This document shows, one piece after another, positions 5,851 to 7,849 of a stretch of DNA of 7,849 nt; position 1 is the stretch's first letter, and every line of letters starts with the position of its first letter. The notes under the pieces are model-generated. The model did no database searches. It was not told where the DNA came from and saw only the letters and a list, made by a program, of their open reading frames with translations. The stretch covers positions 1 to 7,849 of the forward strand of contig JAUYEC010000138.1 of the NCBI GenBank assembly GCA_030691585.1, written 5' to 3'. The position numbers and the translations under genes are program-made. This DNA is from Candidatus Omnitrophota bacterium. GTDB taxonomy: Bacteria; Omnitrophota; Gorgyraeia; Gygaellales; Profunditerraquicolaceae.

Positions 5851-5896
5851 TCGTCATCGTAAGTCCCTGCAGAATCGTCGGGACTTGCGATGACAA
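5851..5896. repeat. 17-bp inverted repeat in the leader before the first pilin
   Basis: Arms 5851-5867 and 5880-5896 pair at 15 of 17 positions by Watson-Crick, with one wobble and one mismatch on either strand, and a 12-base loop. The arm core GTCATCG-AAGTCCC differs from the GTAGGGACAGG palindrome family, so this is a second repeat type. On the minus strand it is followed by A's, not T's, so it is not an intrinsic terminator. It could stabilise the mRNA 5' end, block read-through between gene parts, or be an inserted REP-like element. The shorter stem CGGCT/AGCCG (5897-5914) sits beside it. Confidence 0.7.
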
Positions 5897-5951
5897 CGGC
5901 TAAATAAAAAGCCGCGTTACAAAGCTCCGCCTATCTTGACTTCTAGCTTTT

Positions 5952-6080
5952 GATAACCCGGTTATGTGTTCCCCGCTTATGACCCGTAAGCAAAAATCCC
6001 AAAATGTTAGGCGAGCACATCCCGTGGCTTCCATCATTCCGCTGCCTCCTAGCGGAATCGCATTTCTCTTGCCGCCTTAC
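5952..6080 (-). ncRNA. Putative GEMM-like (cyclic-di-GMP-I class) riboswitch
   Basis: Read on the minus strand in the leader of the pilin operon, in order: GGCAA (6073-6069); an 8-bp stem ATTCCGCT/AGCGGAAT (6058-6036); GATG (6035-6032) and GAAGCCACGGG; AAGCCACGGG (6030-6021); ATGTG (6020-6016), which can pair with CACAT (5968-5964); then AACCGGGTTATC. GEMM aptamers, as I recall them, show GGCAAACC, a hairpin, GACGCAAAGCCACGGG, a P2-like stem, then AGCCGGGTTACC. The match is strong for AAGCCACGGG, the following stem and CCGGGTTA, weaker for the 5' half, where GGCAA is followed by GAGAAATGC and the hairpin loop (AGGAGGC) is not GNRA. Its position between a sigma-70 promoter and a pilus operon fits the known targets of this class. 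No clear terminator follows. Ligand is unproven; c-di-GMP or a related dinucleotide is inferred. Confidence 0.5.
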
Positions 6081-6095
6081 AATCGCTTGCACTTT

Positions 6096-6126
6096 TGCAG
6101 GGACAGGTTTAAAACCTGTCCCTGCA
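6096..6126. repeat. Dispersed palindrome, copy 2 (GCAGGG variant)
   Basis: Perfect inverted repeat with 15-base arms (TGCAGGGACAGGTTT) around one base. Compared with copy 1, one arm has T to C and the other the matching A to G, so pairing is kept. It lies just downstream of the predicted transcription start (about 6140) and upstream of the riboswitch-like segment, so it would form a hairpin near the 5' end of the pilin transcript. Confidence 0.9.
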
Positions 6127-6146
6127 TATTTCCTAATTGTATATAA

Positions 6147-6175
6147 AATATATCATTTATAATAAAGGCAGTCAA
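6147..6175 (-). promoter_or_regulatory. Sigma-70-type promoter for the pilus operon
   Basis: On the minus strand TTGACT (6175-6170), a spacer of exactly 17 bases and TATATT (6152-6147), each one base from consensus, in an AT-rich stretch. Expected start of transcription is about 6140, giving a leader of about 310 bases before the first pilin. It lies 33 bases after the stop of the upstream gene. Confidence 0.7.
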
Positions 6176-6207
6176 GGTCAAACAGGGGTTTTTGGGAAAA
6201 CGGTTTC

Positions 6208-7849
6208 CTAGGCCACCCTGAACCAGACTGGCGTATCCGCGGAGAATTTGATTTCCCGTTCGTTCAGGCGACAACATGTGTATTCAAGATCATTACGGTA
6301 GAGATAGTCAGAAGGCAGCTGGAAGGTAATTGAAATAAAACCTGTTTCCTTCTTTAAAACGGCTTTTAAATGGTAAAAACGCTCTTTTATCTGCGAAAAA
6401 TCTATATTCTCATAATTAACAGGCAGGAAATTACGCTTTAAATAAATGTCCAAAATCTGCAAATAGGCGTTTAAAACCTGTTTTATATCTGCACTATCCT
6501 GATCCAATCCCGCGCTCTCCAACTGGATATCCGACTGGGAACTGCCGACATAGGTAAAAAATTCAACTTTATGGTTAAAATCCTGAAAAGACTCTGAAAG
6601 ATTCGGCCAATGCTTAAGATAGGCTAGCGCAAGATCCATAATTGTCGCTTTTTCAGGCGGTAAATTGCTCAATATAATCATACAAATTTTATTGGTTTCC
6701 ACTGATTTTAAGACGCATCCCCTAAGGCTAACCTGTTGTTTATCAATAGGTTGTGATAATTCTAGTTCTACTGACGCCACCTTAAACTCTTTTTTCAAAG
6801 GCTCAAAAGAAAATGGCATAAAATCACCTAATTTTTTTATCACCCGATAATCCGTAAATTGCCAGGGCCAAAGCCCAAAAACAAAAAGAAACTCTCCTTG
6901 CTGTTGGACAGGTATAGTTTTGACTTCTTCCATGTTGTTGCCGTATATAGTTAAAGCCTTGATTTTTTTTGTCCGACTGTTCATCGCGGCGAGAAAATCA
7001 AAAAATTCCTTGCCGGCAGATTCATGGCCAGGAGCCATAAAGAGATTAAAGGCGGCATTCTCGTAAATATATTTATTGATGTAAGCCTTTAGGTTATAAA
7101 GACTTGTGCTAAAATTGTAGGGGAGGTATTGGGTTGACCAAACTGTACGGAATTGGCCGTCCAGATAGATTGAGCTTCCGTCAGAAAGCTCCATTTTAAC
7201 TGACCGGGCCTCTTGGAGAAGGCTGGAAATTGTCCGGGTTATGTCGGAAGGTATCGATTTAAATGGTTGCAGAACATCAAGATAAGAACTTATGTCTTCG
7301 GGAGAGATTTTCTTATTTACCAGCGGCCACAGCGCGGAAAAAGGATCCTTACTTTGTTCAATCATCGGAAGATAAATTAACCCTTCGGTTAAGGCCAGAG
7401 CGTCTTCTCGTCTTTGTAACTTACTATCTATCAAGGCATTAAGAGAATAACTACCACCCAGAATATAGTCCACCGCCTTTAGCATTACCAGTCCGCTGAG
7501 AGTTTCGCCTTCAATAATTGCAACCTGTTGTGTAGGTACAATGGACTGCGTGGACGATTCTGTAGGGGCGGGTTTGAAACCCGCCCCTACTGGCGACTGG
7601 GGAACCGGAGCCGGCGCCTGTGTTGCCGGTTCCATAGAGACAACAGGTTCTGGAACAGTAATGTTTGGAACTATAGGCGGCTCAACCGGTTCAGATACGG
7701 GTATTACCGGAGTTTCATCAGGAGGCTGCGCCGGTGGGAAAGACACAGGGACAATGTTTTCTGCGACTGGTTCTGTAGGGACAGGTTTTAAACCTGTCCC
7801 TACAGGCGGCTGGGGCGTTATAACTGTAGGCGGTGGTTCAACCGGTTGA
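6208..7849 (-). CDS. 3' part of a large gene: Pro-rich linker plus transposase-like domain
   Basis: The frame stays open to the right edge, so the true start lies outside the window; a GTG at 7746 lacks a ribosome binding site and sits in the Pro-rich region. 546 codons are visible. Counting from the 7746 codon, residues 1-72 are Pro/Val/Glu-rich and include VGAGFKPAPT (53-62), encoded by one palindrome; a second (VGTGLKPVPT) lies about 19 residues before. A folded domain follows (80-512). Within it, IYLDGQ (Asp196), then much later KICMIILSNLP...LALAYLKHWPNLSESF (Glu385 at the usual place of the last acid) resemble the D and Y-x-x-(R/H)-W-x-x-E regions of IS4-like DDE transposases. The middle acid seems lost (LTIYGNN). 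So it could be a domesticated or dead transposase relative. The resemblance is by eye; function is unknown. Confidence 0.6.
   Translation of the reverse strand, partial: QPVEPPPTVITPQPPVGTGLKPVPTEPVAENIVPVSFPPAQPPDETPVIPVSEPVEPPIVPNITVPEPVVSMEPATQAPAPVPQSPVGAGFKPAPTESSTQSIVPTQQVAIIEGETLSGLVMLKAVDYILGGSYSLNALIDSKLQRREDALALTEGLIYLPMIEQSKDPFSALWPLVNKKISPEDISSYLDVLQPFKSIPSDITRTISSLLQEARSVKMELSDGSSIYLDGQFRTVWSTQYLPYNFSTSLYNLKAYINKYIYENAAFNLFMAPGHESAGKEFFDFLAAMNSRTKKIKALTIYGNNMEEVKTIPVQQQGEFLFVFGLWPWQFTDYRVIKKLGDFMPFSFEPLKKEFKVASVELELSQPIDKQQVSLRGCVLKSVETNKICMIILSNLPPEKATIMDLALAYLKHWPNLSESFQDFNHKVEFFTYVGSSQSDIQLESAGLDQDSADIKQVLNAYLQILDIYLKRNFLPVNYENIDFSQIKERFYHLKAVLKKETGFISITFQLPSDYLYRNDLEYTCCRLNEREIKFSADTPVWFRVA
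7562..7590. repeat. Dispersed palindrome, copy 3, inside coding sequence (GC-rich variant)
   Basis: Perfect inverted repeat, arms GTAGGGGCGGGTTT, one-base centre. Relative to copy 1 there are two A-to-G changes in one arm and the two matching T-to-C changes in the other. It is in frame in the minus-strand gene and encodes VGAGFKPAP, within a Pro-rich linker. The flanking bases are shared with copy 4 (TTCTGTAGGG on the left, GGCG-CTGGGG on the right). Confidence 0.9.
7773..7805. repeat. Dispersed palindrome, copy 4, inside coding sequence
   Basis: Perfect inverted repeat with 16-base arms (CTGTAGGGACAGGTTT) around one base. It encodes VGTGLKPVPT in the same frame as copy 3, so both copies keep the host frame open. 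It is 182 bases from copy 3. Confidence 0.9.

Larger units (their letters stand above)
5832..6207 (-). other. 376-base leader and intergenic region
   Basis: No gene of normal size is visible here on either strand. It holds, from right to left, a weak stem GGAAA/TTTCC after the upstream stop, the promoter (6147-6175), a palindrome (6096-6126), the riboswitch-like segment (5952-6080), the 17-bp inverted repeat (5851-5896) and the ribosome binding site of the first pilin. A 45-codon open frame at 5900-6037 is discussed as a doubtful alternative. Confidence 0.7.

Noticed and set aside
5897..5914. Terminator formed by CGGCT/AGCCG with adjoining T-run
   Set aside because: The T-run lies in the loop rather than after the stem, so it does not have terminator geometry.
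6181..6207. Terminator after the right-edge gene
   Set aside because: Only a 5-bp stem (GGAAA/TTTCC) without a T-run follows the stop; not enough to call, so read-through into the pilus operon remains possible.
6077..6277. 66-codon minus-strand frame spanning the promoter and palindrome
   Set aside because: It overlaps the end of the long gene in another frame and runs through the promoter and palindrome; no pilin-like or other signature.
7744..7746. GTG as start codon of the right-edge gene
   Set aside because: The frame continues unbroken to the window end with the same Pro/Val/Glu-rich composition and a second in-frame palindrome; no ribosome binding site precedes the GTG.
44..7805. CRISPR array
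   Set aside because: The four repeats are full palindromes, scattered over 7.8 kb, two of them within a coding frame, without regular spacers or cas genes.
7541..7849. Plus-strand open frames at the right edge
   Set aside because: They are antisense to the long minus-strand gene and consist of Gly-rich or Arg-rich translations of the Pro-rich coding region and the palindromes. No ribosome binding site or recognisable product.

Overview
The window is one minus-strand gene block from a bacterium and reads from high to low coordinates. Its centre is a Tad/Flp (type IVc) pilus locus with tadB and tadC surrounded by ten small genes whose products all carry a class III prepilin-like N-terminus. 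Balanced base composition, Tad genes with many divergent pilin-like paralogues, and dispersed palindromes of the GTAGGGACAGG...CCTGTCCCTAC type are features I associate with uncultured lineages such as Candidatus Omnitrophota. That assignment is inference from general resemblance, not from a marker gene.

Layout, right to left. 7849-6208: the 3' part of a gene that enters from beyond the right edge. It has a proline-rich N-terminal stretch carrying two in-frame copies of the dispersed palindrome, then a roughly 430-residue domain that loosely resembles a degenerate DDE/RNase H-fold transposase. 6207-5832: a 376-base non-coding leader with a near-consensus sigma-70 promoter, a third palindrome copy, a segment resembling a GEMM (cyclic-di-GMP-I class) riboswitch, and a 17-bp inverted repeat just before the ribosome binding site. 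5831-4875: three pilin-like genes. 4847-3114: tadB and tadC. 3083-1098: five more pilin-like genes, including a 56-codon GTG-start gene at 2358-2528 and a 304-residue protein with a pilin-like N-terminus and a long coiled-coil-rich C-terminus. 1101-98: two TadE/TadF-like minor pilins. 97-1: a fourth palindrome and a second short palindrome, no gene.

The pilus genes are tightly packed, with gaps of about 0 to 30 bases, a GTGA stop-start overlap and one 25-base overlap. The simplest reading is a single operon of at least 5.7 kb driven from about 6140 and possibly controlled by a cyclic dinucleotide. TadB and TadC would form the inner-membrane assembly platform. 5610-5831 is the best candidate for the major Flp pilin, and the others look like minor pilins or pseudopilins with divergent exposed C-termini. 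The ATPase (TadA/CpaF), secretin (RcpA/CpaC), TadZ and the prepilin peptidase (TadV/CpaA) are not in the window.
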